A DNA stretch of 64,000 bases from QHXW01 sp035297145 (GTDB taxonomy: Bacteria; Acidobacteriota; Terriglobia; Bryobacterales; Bryobacteraceae), in NCBI GenBank assembly GCA_035297145.1, contig DATGZN010000105.1, forward strand, positions 1 to 64,000, written 5' to 3'. The position numbers and the translations under genes were made by a program. Within the stretch, counting starts at the first letter, position 1, and every line of letters starts with the position of its first letter. This document shows, one piece after another, positions 1 to 8,424 of this stretch. The notes beneath the pieces are model-generated. The model was not told where the DNA came from. It saw nothing but the letters and a program-made list of their open reading frames with translations, and did not search any database.

Positions 1-1
1 G

Positions 2-100
2 ACTCACCCGGAACGCTTCGTCCGCCGCCCTCCCAAGCCGCCTTCTCTCCCTACTGCCGTCTGGATCAACAAGCCTCCGGACCAGGAGAAAGCTCCTTAA
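2..100 (+). pseudogene. IS3-type transposase C-terminal fragment
   Basis: Reading from base 2 the frame is open from the window edge to TAA at 98-100 and gives 32 residues beginning THPERFVRRPP and including LPTAVWINKP. A run of NPERFVR, several prolines and then LP-AVWIN is the usual C-terminal tail of IS3-family OrfB transposases. The catalytic part would lie left of the window, so I cannot say whether the element is intact. The bases just after it (115-133, TGTCTCATTTTCATTGACA) resemble an IS3 terminal sequence. Confidence 0.6.
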
Positions 101-541
101 ACTTTCACGCTGTGTGTCTCATTTTCATTGACACGCACCGCCGTTGTTCGACTTCATCTTTGTTCCAAGTCAACCGCTTACAGTCGGACGCAATAATGGC
201 GAAGCACAACGCAGCAGATGTCTTCGACCCGGATGAGTATTCGTTCGAGGTTGTTCATAAGAGCTAGTGCTGCAGTCTCCATCTCGGTCACGACAACTGT
301 CTCGAAGTGATGGGTGCCAACGTCGGCCTGACAGGAGTCAACTCCCGGCCGGGCAGGCCAGGTACCGCGCTGTAATTTCAGCTTTCGCCGATATTTCAGC
401 CTTCTAGTCCTGGCCAAGTCCAGTAAGCCATTATCCTGCATGCGTTTACGCGCCTGGCGCTCAGTCTGCTATTCTGTTTCCGCACACTAGTCATAAAGGT
501 TCGGTGCTCCTTCAATTCACCCGCCGAAATCAAATTGGATA
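101..541. other. Intergenic stretch, no gene recognised
   Basis: The open frames here have no recognisable domain and no convincing ribosome binding site. Positions 115-133 probably mark the end of the insertion sequence to the left. The rest should contain the promoter of the PAS-type activator starting at 542, but I could not single out a convincing promoter. Confidence 0.4.
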
Positions 542-2449
542 ATGGCTGCCGCAAAATCAAAGCCGAGAACGCCTCTGACTGCCGCCGAGGCCTACAGGTC
601 AGTGGATCGACCACCCGAAGACGGCAACGCACTCGCGCAACTCGGTTCGGCTCAAAATCCGGACGATGCATACGACGGCTCGAACAGCTCCGGGACCAGC
701 CTCCTTCGGCGCATCATCGACACCATACCGGCGCTCGCCTGGTGCGCGATGCCAGATGGATCGATACAGTTTCTCAACAAGCAATGGCTGGAATACACGG
801 GCCTGTCGCCCGCGGAAGCCAGGGATTTTGGCTATCAGGCCGCCTTTCATCCTGACGATCGCGAGAACGGAAGAGAAAAATGCCGGAACCTGTTCAGTGG
901 GAACGGACCCGCTGAAAGCGAGATCCGGCTCCGGCGCCATGACGGAATATACCGATGGTTCCTCGTTCGGGTTGAGCCGTTCCGCGATGAAGCGGGGAAC
1001 ATTATCCGCTGGTACGGAACAAGCACCGACATCGAAGCCCTCAAGCAAACCGAAGAGAAATTAAGAGAAGACGAGCGCGACCTTCGCCGGATCACCGATT
1101 CCATTCCCCAGGCAATCGTGGTTCAAGACCCTGCTGGCGCTACCTTATACGCGAACCGCGCGGCGCTCGACTATACCGGCCTTGCCATGGAAGACGTTTT
1201 GAAGCCAAATTTTCGCGAGCGCATCTTTCACCCGGACGACATCCAGCGATTGAGTGAATATCGAGAATCCGCACTCGCCAGAGGCGTTCCGTTTGAAATT
1301 GAACAGCGTGCTTTGAGGAAGGACGGGCAATATCGATGGTTCCTCATTCGCTACAACCCATTTCGCGACGAGCAGGGACGCATTGTACGTTGGTATGCGA
1401 CAGGTACCGACATCGACGATCGCAAAAGGAATGAGGAGCGAACGCGGAATGAAAATATCGCTCTCCGCGAATCGTTCGACCAGTCCCTGATGTTCGAAGA
1501 GATCGTCGGCTCCTCGCAGTCTCTACGGAAGGTTCTGAAGGCTGTGGACAAAGTTGCCTCAACGGATTCCACGGTATTGATTCTCGGCGAAACAGGAACC
1601 GGGAAGGAGTTGATCGCGAGAGCAATTCACAAGCGGTCCCCGCGGTCCTCGCGCGCGTTTATTCGCGTCAACTGCGCTGCTATGCCATCCGAACTCATAG
1701 CCTCGGAACTCTTCGGGCATGAAAAAGGCGCTTTCACAGGCGCCGTCGAACGCCGCATCGACCGCTTCGAAGCCGCCGACGGCGGCACGCTTTTTCTCGA
1801 CGAGATCGGCGATCTGCCGCCCGAAACGCAAATTACGTTGCTTCGCGTACTTCAGGAGCGCGAATTCGAGCGAATCGGAAGCACAAAACCTGTTCAGGTC
1901 GACGTGCGCGTACTGGCGGCGACCAATCGCGACCTTGCTGCGGACGTGGAAGATGGCGACTTCCGCCGCGACCTCTACTACCGTCTCAACGTGTTTCCGG
2001 TAGAGGTTCCGCCCCTCAGGGAACGCATCGAAGACATCCCGCTGCTCGCCGAATACCTGCTGGAACGCTATGCGAAGAAGGCCGGCAAGAGAATTACCGC
2101 GATTGATAGACCGACCCTTGAAGAGTTGCAGAACTACGATTGGCCGGGCAATGTTCGGGAACTGCAAAACGTCATCGAGCGAGCCGTGATTCTTTGTGAG
2201 ACACCCGTCCTCTCCATGGACGAGAGCTGGTTCCGGCGCGAGTCGGCGTCACGAACGGACCCGCCCATTTCTTTCAACGCTGCCGTGACCACCAACGAGC
2301 GTGAATTGATCGAGCGGGCATTGGCGGAATGCGCAGGCCGGGTGGGCGGTCCGAAAGGTGCAGCCGCGAAGCTGGGCCTGCCTCGCCAGACCTTGGAATC
2401 CAAAATCAAACTCCTTGGAATAAATAAATTCCGCTATCGAAGGCCGTGA
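542..2449 (+). CDS. PAS-PAS sigma-54-dependent transcriptional activator (EBP)
   Basis: This 635-residue protein has the domain order of an NtrC-class activator. Two PAS domains lie at about residues 60-170 and 180-295, each ending in the PAC-like pattern YRWFL-R--PFRDE-G-I-RWY. The AAA+ domain (about 320-550) has Walker A GETGTGKE near residue 347, the sigma-54 contact motif GAFTGA near 396 and Walker B GGTLFLDEIGDL. A Fis-type helix-turn-helix (GAAAKLGLPRQTLESKI) ends the protein. No receiver domain or transmembrane segment is seen, so it probably senses a small ligand or redox state in the cytoplasm. No strong Shine-Dalgarno precedes ATG 542. It faces the end of a minus-strand operon with a candidate -24/-12 promoter, a plausible target. 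The Fis domain, GAFTGA and ATPase motifs look intact. Confidence 0.93.
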   Translation: MAAAKSKPRTPLTAAEAYRSVDRPPEDGNALAQLGSAQNPDDAYDGSNSSGTSLLRRIIDTIPALAWCAMPDGSIQFLNKQWLEYTGLSPAEARDFGYQAAFHPDDRENGREKCRNLFSGNGPAESEIRLRRHDGIYRWFLVRVEPFRDEAGNIIRWYGTSTDIEALKQTEEKLREDERDLRRITDSIPQAIVVQDPAGATLYANRAALDYTGLAMEDVLKPNFRERIFHPDDIQRLSEYRESALARGVPFEIEQRALRKDGQYRWFLIRYNPFRDEQGRIVRWYATGTDIDDRKRNEERTRNENIALRESFDQSLMFEEIVGSSQSLRKVLKAVDKVASTDSTVLILGETGTGKELIARAIHKRSPRSSRAFIRVNCAAMPSELIASELFGHEKGAFTGAVERRIDRFEAADGGTLFLDEIGDLPPETQITLLRVLQEREFERIGSTKPVQVDVRVLAATNRDLAADVEDGDFRRDLYYRLNVFPVEVPPLRERIEDIPLLAEYLLERYAKKAGKRITAIDRPTLEELQNYDWPGNVRELQNVIERAVILCETPVLSMDESWFRRESASRTDPPISFNAAVTTNERELIERALAECAGRVGGPKGAAAKLGLPRQTLESKIKLLGINKFRYRRP

Positions 2450-2480
2450 GTTCCGGCCATCGGGAACGCCGCGACGCCGT

Positions 2481-3322
2481 TCAATGCTTGACGCCCCGCG
2501 CCGAACTCCATAATGCGCCAGGGTTCACACGATTGGGGTATAGAGTGAGCATCCGGTTGTAGAGATCCTGTGCGGACTGCGCCTCAGTAGCGATCCTGTC
2601 GAAATCGCGAATATATCGTCTTGTCTCGCCAATCGTGTTCGGGGTGTCTGTCGCATCCGGCCTCTTGTGTCCTGCGACGATAGAACTCGGCTTCAATGAT
2701 TCGATGGTGTCTAGTGCGGCGAGCCACTCCTTCCTTGAATCGGAATTCGACTCGCCCAGGAACACATGAACATCGTTGTACACGGCGTCGCCAGCGACGA
2801 CGAGGCCGATCGACGGGACGTGCAGGCAAGTGGTATTGTCCGTGTCGGTGTGCCCAAGGGGAACACTCACGAGTTCCTGTTCTTCGAGTTCGATGGTCCC
2901 CATGAGCTCGTCCGCGATCACGAGGGTCGGGTCGATTTGCCCCGGAAACCGCGACTTCCAAAACGACTCAAGTACAGAAGACGAGGCCTGCACTCGCATG
3001 ATAGCGATCACATCTGGCGTTGTCACGAACCGTGCCTTCGGAAATTGCTCTCGAATCGTGTTTACACCAAAGAAATGGCTCCATGGCCATGTGTCGCGTA
3101 AATCGTTGTCAGGTTCTTGCCGGTTGCCGCGATCCATTCGACCAGCGTCCGGTTTTGCTCGACGGTGATGAACGTATCGACTAATACAGCATCCCGCTCA
3201 CCTGAAATGAGCGTTGACGATATCGGCGACCATCTCCGTTCAGACACACCCGGCGGAAGGTCGTTCGTGACGACCGGGATCTGAGCGCTGACAAGGACGT
3301 CGAACCGCAACGGATTATTCAT
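2481..3322 (-). pseudogene. MBL-fold metallo-hydrolase, frameshifted (copy 1)
   Basis: Starts at ATG 3322 after a strong GGAGGAGG ribosome site; the ATG overlaps the TGA of the upstream dehydrogenase (ATGA), indicating translational coupling. The N-terminal frame reads to THGHG and then leaves frame. The rest continues in another frame as SHFFGVNTI, with the remaining metal ligands GHTDT, GDAVYND and AGHKRP intact. The break lies at about 3078-3086, inside the HxHxDH zinc motif, and the Asp position would read Ser even after frame repair. It is a paralogue of the gene at 6243-7149. It could be a real loss of function or a base-call error; the changed Asp favours real decay. Substrate unknown; last gene of a five-gene operon. 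Confidence 0.8.
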
Positions 3323-4257
3323 AACGTCCTCCTCCCCAGCCAACCAGCGACGTTTGCGACGGTGTCCTGATAGAACACGAGATAGAGGTCACGTGATACG
3401 TACCCGATGTGCGGGGTTGCGATCACGTTGTCCAATCGGCGAAACGGGTGGTCCGGCGGCAGCGGCTCGATGTCAAAAACATCGATGGCGGCGCCGGCCA
3501 GGCGCCCTTCGCGCAGAATTTCCACGAGTGCGATTTCGTCAACAATCGGTCCCCTCGATGTGTTGACGAGCCGCGCGAATCGTTTCATCAAGGCGAGATC
3601 AGGCTGGCCTACGAGCGCCCGCGTACTGGGGCTCAGGACGAGATGGATCGTAAGAATATCTGCCCGTTCAAACAGCTCGCTCTTGGAAACCAGTCTGGCT
3701 CCTGCGGCGGCAGCCCTTTCTGGCGTCAGGTTCTCGCTCCACGCGATGACCTCCATCCCAAACGCCCCCGCAATCCGAGCAACTTGGCTCCCGATATTGC
3801 CGAGGCCAAGTACGCTGAGCACCTTGCCTCGAATGCCGTCCCCAACGGTTCGCTGCCAGCCGCCGGACCGAACGGAGGCGCTTTCGGTGGTCAGGTTTCG
3901 CGCGCTCGCCAGAATGAGTGCCCACGTCAGCTCTATCGTCGGACTGGAGTCGTAGTTGGTATGCATCACTTCGATACCACAGCCCGCCGCCGCTTCGATA
4001 TCGATTGACGCATTTCGCGGCCCTGTTGAGGCGATGAGTTTCAGACGGGGCAAGCTCTCGAGAATGTCGCGGGTCAATGGCGTTCGTTCGCGCATGACAC
4101 AAACAGCGTCGAATTCAAGGAGCCGCTCGACGATGTCCTTCGCCTCCGAAAGATGATCATTAAAGACGGTCACTGTTGCGCGTTCCGTGACTGGCGACCA
4201 GTCGGCCAGTTCCAAGGCACCATTTTGGTAATCGTCGAGGATCGCGATCCGAGGCAT
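3319..4257 (-). CDS. D-2-hydroxyacid dehydrogenase family protein
   Basis: The 312-residue product is a D-isomer-specific 2-hydroxyacid dehydrogenase (NAD(P)-dependent reduction of 2-keto acids or the reverse). The Rossmann glycine motif is VLGLGNIGSQVA. The Arg/Glu/His catalytic set can be traced in LVNTSRGPIVDE, DVFDIEPLP and the closing TPHIGYVSRD. I chose ATG 4257 because AAGGGA lies about 9 bases upstream and the conserved fold starts immediately (MPRIAILDDYQ). A longer open frame reaches 4455 but its extra residues overlap the neighbouring hydrolase and look non-coding. Its TGA overlaps the ATG of the MBL gene. Substrate specificity cannot be read from sequence. Confidence 0.9.
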   Translation of the reverse strand: MPRIAILDDYQNGALELADWSPVTERATVTVFNDHLSEAKDIVERLLEFDAVCVMRERTPLTRDILESLPRLKLIASTGPRNASIDIEAAAGCGIEVMHTNYDSSPTIELTWALILASARNLTTESASVRSGGWQRTVGDGIRGKVLSVLGLGNIGSQVARIAGAFGMEVIAWSENLTPERAAAAGARLVSKSELFERADILTIHLVLSPSTRALVGQPDLALMKRFARLVNTSRGPIVDEIALVEILREGRLAGAAIDVFDIEPLPPDHPFRRLDNVIATPHIGYVSRDLYLVFYQDTVANVAGWLGRRTL

Positions 4258-4318
4258 ATTGTTCGTCCCTTGTTTCACGGTCATACTCCATGATCGACCT
4301 TCTATAGCAGCCATCAAC

Positions 4319-5200
4319 TCAGTACGGAGCGAACGGTGAATTGGAAGCCAGGAAGGCCTTCGCCTGTTGCGTGAAGGACTCGTGAAATTGGAACAGTGAG
4401 CCGTGGCCGGAATCGGGATAGGCCAGCAAGACGGCGTTGGGCAAGTTTTCAACAAGGGCGTAGGAATCTGAGATGGGAATCATCTCATCATGAATACCGT
4501 TTACGACAAGCGTCGGCTGGTGAATGGCCGCAAGATCCGAGAAGCGTTCGCCTGTGAACTTCTCCCACTCCCGGAACGCCGTCATCTGCGCTTTGGCCAC
4601 CTCAGGTCCTGAGACTGGTTCCCGGTCCTCCTTACGTTCCAACAACCGATTGACGAAGGCCGCGCCGGCAGCCTGGCTGGATGCGGTTGGAGCGAAAAAG
4701 ATTTTCTGCAGCACGCTGTATCCTTTGAGGCTGGGATCGTTCAAGAACTTGGACAGGCTGGGTTTTTCCAGATGCATGATGTCCCCGCCACCTCGTGGCG
4801 CCGTTCCGACAAGGATCATTCTTCGGAAGATGGCGGGACGATCGAGCGCCATTTGTTGTGCGACCATGCCACCCAAAGAAAACCCTAGAACGTCGCACGC
4901 GCTCAGGCCGAGGCCGTCGAGAAAAGCGAGCGCATGCGTGGCCATACCGGCCATCGTTTCTGGCACCTCGCCGCTCGACCGTCCGAGACCTGCGCTTTCA
5001 AACAGAATAACCTCGCCCCGCTCCGCCAGCGGATCGGTGACGGCGGAATCCCAATTGTCGAGTGTACCCGTGAAGTGCTGCAGAAGCAGGAGAGGAAGCG
5101 CCGGCCCGCTTCCGAAGCGACGGTAGGCGTATTTTTCGTTCCCCACTGCGAGGAATTTCGTTGCTGCGGTAACGTTGCTTGCTCTATCGACAGCTTCCAT
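4319..5200 (-). CDS. Alpha/beta-hydrolase
   Basis: A 293-residue alpha/beta-hydrolase-fold enzyme. The nucleophile elbow is GFSLGG (Ser), the acid is in VNGIHDEMIP and the catalytic His in PDSGHGSLFQ, so the triad is complete. The oxyanion strand LLLLQHFTGTLDNWD follows the family pattern. It lies 62 bases upstream of the hydroxyacid dehydrogenase and 72 bases downstream of the alcohol dehydrogenase remnant, in one operon. Haloperoxidase-like or esterase-like members are closest by appearance, but I cannot assign a substrate. The reading frame is intact, unlike several neighbours. Confidence 0.88.
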   Translation of the reverse strand: MEAVDRASNVTAATKFLAVGNEKYAYRRFGSGPALPLLLLQHFTGTLDNWDSAVTDPLAERGEVILFESAGLGRSSGEVPETMAGMATHALAFLDGLGLSACDVLGFSLGGMVAQQMALDRPAIFRRMILVGTAPRGGGDIMHLEKPSLSKFLNDPSLKGYSVLQKIFFAPTASSQAAGAAFVNRLLERKEDREPVSGPEVAKAQMTAFREWEKFTGERFSDLAAIHQPTLVVNGIHDEMIPISDSYALVENLPNAVLLAYPDSGHGSLFQFHESFTQQAKAFLASNSPFAPY

Positions 5201-5272
5201 CTAGATACTCTCCTTTATTCGGCTCAAACGAAGTCCCTCTCTCCACGCGAGTACGGGCCAAAGAGTGGGCCG

Positions 5273-6231
5273 CTATCCCATCGTGAGCACAACGCGGTAA
5301 TGAGCATCTCCGCTCATCATGCGAGCGTATGCTTCCGAGGCTTTTTCCAGAGGCAGTTTTTCAATCATTGGACGCACACCGGCAGCCTCGGCGAAGCGCA
5401 GGGTGTCTTCAGAATCTGCGGGTGTGCCGGCCGACCAGCCCTTGATGCTTCGTTTGCCAAGGATCAACAACGTGGTGGACACTTCAATCGGGTCCGGCGA
5501 GGCGCCAATAACAACGAGGATGCCGTTGGGTCCCAATCCCGCCACGAGAGACGACATCGCCTTTCCGCTCGGAGCCGTGGCGAGAACCACTCGTGCTCCG
5601 CCTAGATTCTGGAGCTCGGCCGCCGCATCTGTGGCGGCGCTATCAATATAAAGATCCGCTCCCAGTTTCTTGGCGATCGCGTCAGTCTGAGCGCCCCGGC
5701 CTAAAGCCGCGACGCGATACCCGCTCTTCCTCGCGAATTGAATGCCAAGATGACCGAGTCCGCCGACTCCCTGGACGGCGACAAGATCGCCCGGCATCGC
5801 CCCGCTGTGGCGAAGTGCGTTGAACGTTGTAAGGCCTGCGCACATGAGCGGCGCGGCTTCGGCAGGATCAAGCGAGTCCGGCATACGCCACACACCAGCC
5901 CGTTCGCGCAATTGACGAAATCTCCTCTCCTGCAGGCGATGCAAGTGCCGTCCTGCCCGCCGTGCCAACCTACGCCGACACGGTCGCCCCTGCTCCAGCC
6001 GTTCACGCCGGGTCCGACCTCGTCGATTATCCCGGCGACTTCGTGTCCAGGTACGCGAGGGTACGATATGCCGGGAAAGAGGCCTTCTTTTGTGATCACA
6101 TCACTATGGCAAACACCGCACGCTTGGACGCGAATCCTGACTTGCCCTGATCCCAGCTCAGGGATGTCACGCTCGACGACTTCGAGATCTCGCCCGGCTT
6201 TAGGTACTTGCACAGCTTTCATCTTTGGCAT
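5273..6231 (-). pseudogene. Zinc-dependent alcohol dehydrogenase with internal deletion
   Basis: The N-terminal part (ATG 6231, MPKMKAVQVPKAG) is a medium-chain Zn alcohol dehydrogenase of the AdhP/CAD type. It has the catalytic zinc ligands in ACGVCHSD and PGHEVAG, and part of the structural zinc site in CIACRRGDFVNCANG. After ANGLV the frame is lost at about 5885-5900. The other frame resumes at MPDSLDPAEAAPLMCAG and continues through the NAD motif GVGGLGHLG to the end at 5273. Compared with the family, about 20-25 residues that normally join these parts (the GGYAEY--VPA region) are missing, so this is a deletion plus frameshift rather than one miscalled base. Second gene of the operon that starts with the MBL hydrolase at 7149. 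Confidence 0.82.
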
Positions 6232-6242
6232 TCGGCTCCGAT

Positions 6243-7149
6243 CTATGGCTTAACCGCGCGGGCTGAACTCCAAAGCGCCCAGCCAGGATTGACCCGGTTC
6301 GGATAGAGCTCCAGCATCCTGTCGTAGAGCTCCTGAGCGGTTCTTGTCGTTTCCGCCAGGCGATCAAAATCCCGGATGTATTGCCGCGTCTCTTCGATAA
6401 TTCTGGGATTGTCGTCGCGGTCCGGCCGCTTATGTGAAGCGATAACCGCGCGTGGCTTGAGCGCCTCGATCTTGTCGAGCGCGGCGATCCACTCCTGCCG
6501 CTTCTGCGCATTCGACTCGGCAAGATAAAGGTGGACGTCGTTGTAGGCAGCGTCGCCGGCGATCACCAGCCCGATCGAAGGGACATTTAAACAGGTCGTA
6601 TGCTCCGTATCAGTATGACCAAGTTCCACGGCGACTAGGTCATTCCCTTCCAGGTCGATTACATTTCCTTCGAGCTCGTCGGCGATCACGAGGTTGTCCG
6701 GAATCTGGCCCGGAAATCCTGGCTTCCAGGCCCCATCGAGCGCCTCCGGGGAGGCGTTCTGGCGCATAACCTTAACCGTATTGGGCGTTGCGACCACCCG
6801 GGCGTTTGGGAATCGCTCAAGAAGAGTGCCCACGCCAAACCAATGGTCCCCATGGCCATGCGTGATGTAGATGGTCGTCAGGTTTTTGTCTTTTGACGGC
6901 CACCCATTCTGCCAGAGCCGTGGACTGCTTGACCGTCATAAAGGCGTCCACGAGGACAGCGTCCCTCACGCCATAGATGAGGGTCGCAGCCATGGCCTGA
7001 AAATAGGTTTGCTTTATGGCCGCAGGCCGGTCGGGTGTGACGATGGGTATGCCCGGCGTCACGAAGACTTCCCACGTAAGAACATGCCCCTCTTTTGAAT
7101 CCGGAGCTCGTGTCTGCTCATTAGCGGGCGATCCTTTGACTTTTTCCAT
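6243..7149 (-). pseudogene. MBL-fold metallo-hydrolase, frameshifted (copy 2)
   Basis: First gene of the minus-strand operon, starting MEKVKGSPANEQ at ATG 7149. The N-terminal frame reads as far as EWVAVKRQKPDD. One frame over, the same DNA encodes KNLTTIYITHGHGDHWFGVGTL and continues to the end at 6243. Removing one T from the TTTT run at 6891-6894 (an A on the coding strand) restores EWVAVKDKNLTTIY, which aligns with copy 1. The HxHxDH motif is complete after that repair and the distal ligands GHTDT, GDAAYND and ASHKRP are present. The lesion is therefore a +1 indel in a short homopolymer: an error, a recent mutation or a phase-variable site. Confidence 0.8.
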
Positions 7150-7242
7150 GCCAGCCTATTCTCCTCAGGAGCTGTTTCAGGGAGGCGCCGCCCAAGAGAA
7201 ACTACTCCTACTCGTCGTGACCGGAAAGTGCGCCCTCATGAG

Positions 7243-7258
7243 TGCAAATCAGTCGCCA
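7243..7258 (-). promoter_or_regulatory. Candidate sigma-54 (-24/-12) promoter of the minus-strand MBL operon
   Basis: On the minus strand the sequence TGGCGACTGATTTGCA matches the -24/-12 consensus TGGCACGN4TTGCA at TGGC and TTGCA, with exactly ten bases between GG and GC. It lies about 95 bases upstream of ATG 7149. A PAS-type EBP gene is nearby. GG-N10-GC alone is common in GC-rich DNA, but the extended match is better than chance would usually give. Confidence 0.6.
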
Positions 7259-7289
7259 TCTCTCCCCTGACGCTCGGGCGCGTTGACAG

Positions 7290-7338
7290 TCAGCGATTCT
7301 GCACCTCATGGCCTTTACGGCGAACAACCAATCGCTGA
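7290..7338. promoter_or_regulatory. Inverted TCAGCGAT / ATCGCTGA pair, candidate activator site
   Basis: TCAGCGAT at 7290-7297 and its reverse complement ATCGCTGA at 7331-7338 lie just upstream of the minus-strand -24/-12 promoter. A related GAGCGATCG follows at 7355-7363. The same octamer forms a perfect palindrome at 7875-7888. The position suits an enhancer for the PAS-type EBP, which is inference. Confidence 0.45.
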
Positions 7339-7588
7339 AATTTCGGCGAACGCTGAGCGATCGTTTCGGGCCACGAGCGCAAAGTAGGGCGTCGTCTCGT
7401 TCCTTCATTCCGATCAGATTTCCCCGGTCCTCTTAAAGGCGGGCGTATCGGCTTTCCTGCCTTCCGAACGCCCGGCATATGAGGTCTTACTGACAGCGGT
7501 TTAGTACGCGCGTCGCGTATGCCACGCGGTGCGTCAGGCCGCCAAATTGCATACGCGAAATGCTCTGTGATGAGTATCTGGCGCCTCG

Positions 7589-7849
7589 ATGCTTCGAATT
7601 GAAACAGAAACCGACGGTGCGCGGACGATCCTGCGTCTGATCGGGCGCATCAGCGCCAGTTGCGTCGGGGAACTCCGGGAGCGCGTCGAGAATCCAAAGT
7701 GCGTCACGATCCTCGATTTGACCGAAGTACACCTTGTCGATTTGGATTCCGTTCGGTTCCTGCGCGATTGCCAGGATCAGAGGATCGAGTTGCGCAATTG
7801 CCCGCCGTACGTTCTCGAGTGGATTCGACGCGAGAGAGTTGAAGGGTAA
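7589..7849 (+). CDS. Small STAS-like domain protein
   Basis: The 86-residue product (MLRIETETDGARTILRLIG...) has the alternating strand/helix pattern of a STAS domain, with a conserved-looking core VTILDLTEVHLVDLDSVRFL. STAS proteins act as anti-sigma-factor antagonists or as partners of transporters and kinases. No Ser/Thr clearly in the classic phosphorylation position (DSSG) is present; the equivalent stretch is VDLDS. It stands alone in the control region between two divergent operons. The start ATG has only a weak ribosome site, so it could be a little shorter. Three other STAS proteins occur in this window. Confidence 0.65.
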   Translation: MLRIETETDGARTILRLIGRISASCVGELRERVENPKCVTILDLTEVHLVDLDSVRFLRDCQDQRIELRNCPPYVLEWIRRERVEG

Positions 7850-7874
7850 CAACGATGGTTGTACCGCCGAAAGT

Positions 7875-7888
7875 TCAGCGATCGCTGA
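7875..7888. promoter_or_regulatory. Perfect 14-bp palindrome TCAGCGATCGCTGA
   Basis: This self-complementary site lies about 55 bases upstream of the candidate plus-strand -24/-12 promoter and repeats the TCAGCGAT octamer found beside the minus-strand promoter. It is a candidate binding site for a dimeric activator, most simply the PAS-type EBP at 542-2449. Confidence 0.5.
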
Positions 7889-7942
7889 GCACCGCGACGG
7901 TTGTTTTCCGCGAGCCTTTGCGCAGCCGAGCTGTTTTCACGG

Positions 7943-7958
7943 TGGTCCTCCACCTGCA
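7943..7958 (+). promoter_or_regulatory. Candidate sigma-54 promoter of the SnoaL/OYE operon
   Basis: TGGTCCTCCACCTGCA has GG and GC separated by exactly ten bases and a good -12 element (TGCA); the -24 side matches only at TGG. A start of transcription about 12 bases later would leave a short leader ending in AAAAGGAG before the first gene. Weaker than the promoter on the opposite strand. Confidence 0.45.
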
Positions 7959-7995
7959 TTGGCCCAATGAAGCAAAACAATAAAAGGAGAATCAT

Positions 7996-8424
7996 ACGGA
8001 GAAAACGATCCAGCAGAAAAACAAAGACCTTGTGCTGAATGCGTTTGACACGCTGTTCAACAAGCGCGACTACGCAAGGGCTGAGACCTTCTGGTCGCCG
8101 CGGTACATTCAGCACAGCGCCCACATCGAGCCTGGGCGCGAGGGACTGTTCAACCTTATAAAAAGCATTCCGGCGACGCTGAAATACGAACCCGGACTGA
8201 TCGTCGCCGATGGCGACTTTGTCATCGTCCATGGGCGCTTCAGCGGCATCGGTCTGCCTGTGAACTGGATTGCGGCCGACATCCTGCGTATCGAGAACGG
8301 CATTCTCGTCGAGCACTGGGACGTTATTCAGGACGAGGCGACTGAAGGGCAATCGAAGAGCAAAGCGCCGATGTTCGGCTCAACATTTCCCGTCTATTCC
8401 GCACCGGAGAGAACAATTGGATAG
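7996..8424 (+). CDS. SnoaL-like (NTF2-fold) protein with apparent ACG start
   Basis: The protein has the SnoaL / ester-cyclase-like NTF2 fold (AFDTLFNKRDYARAE-FWSP-YIQHSAHI, later GRFSGIG--VNW and EHWDVIQDEAT). The first standard start in frame is GTG 8032, which has no ribosome site and would cut into the conserved N-terminal helix. A strong AAAAGGAG (7983-7990) sits six bases before an in-frame ACG at 7996-7998, followed by TEKTIQQKNKDL as the family usually begins. Either ACG is used as a start, or an ATG has changed by one base. First gene of the plus-strand operon; overlaps the next gene by eight bases. Members act on polyketide-like, steroid or small unsaturated substrates; specificity unknown. 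Confidence 0.8.
   Translation, partial: TEKTIQQKNKDLVLNAFDTLFNKRDYARAETFWSPRYIQHSAHIEPGREGLFNLIKSIPATLKYEPGLIVADGDFVIVHGRFSGIGLPVNWIAADILRIENGILVEHWDVIQDEATEGQSKSKAPMFGSTFPVYSAPERTIG

Noticed and set aside
178..441. Minus-strand open frame of 87 codons
   Set aside because: No domain, no ribosome site, and composition unlike neighbouring genes; likely a chance frame beside the insertion-sequence end.
1559..2167. Long minus-strand frame of 202 codons
   Set aside because: Antisense shadow of the AAA+ domain of the PAS-type activator; such shadows are common in GC-rich coding DNA.
6817..6900. Programmed frameshifting in the MBL gene (copy 2)
   Set aside because: The needed change is +1 and there is no X XXY YYZ slippery heptamer in the zero frame or a clear downstream structure; removing one base from TTTT restores the family sequence, so a plain indel is simpler.
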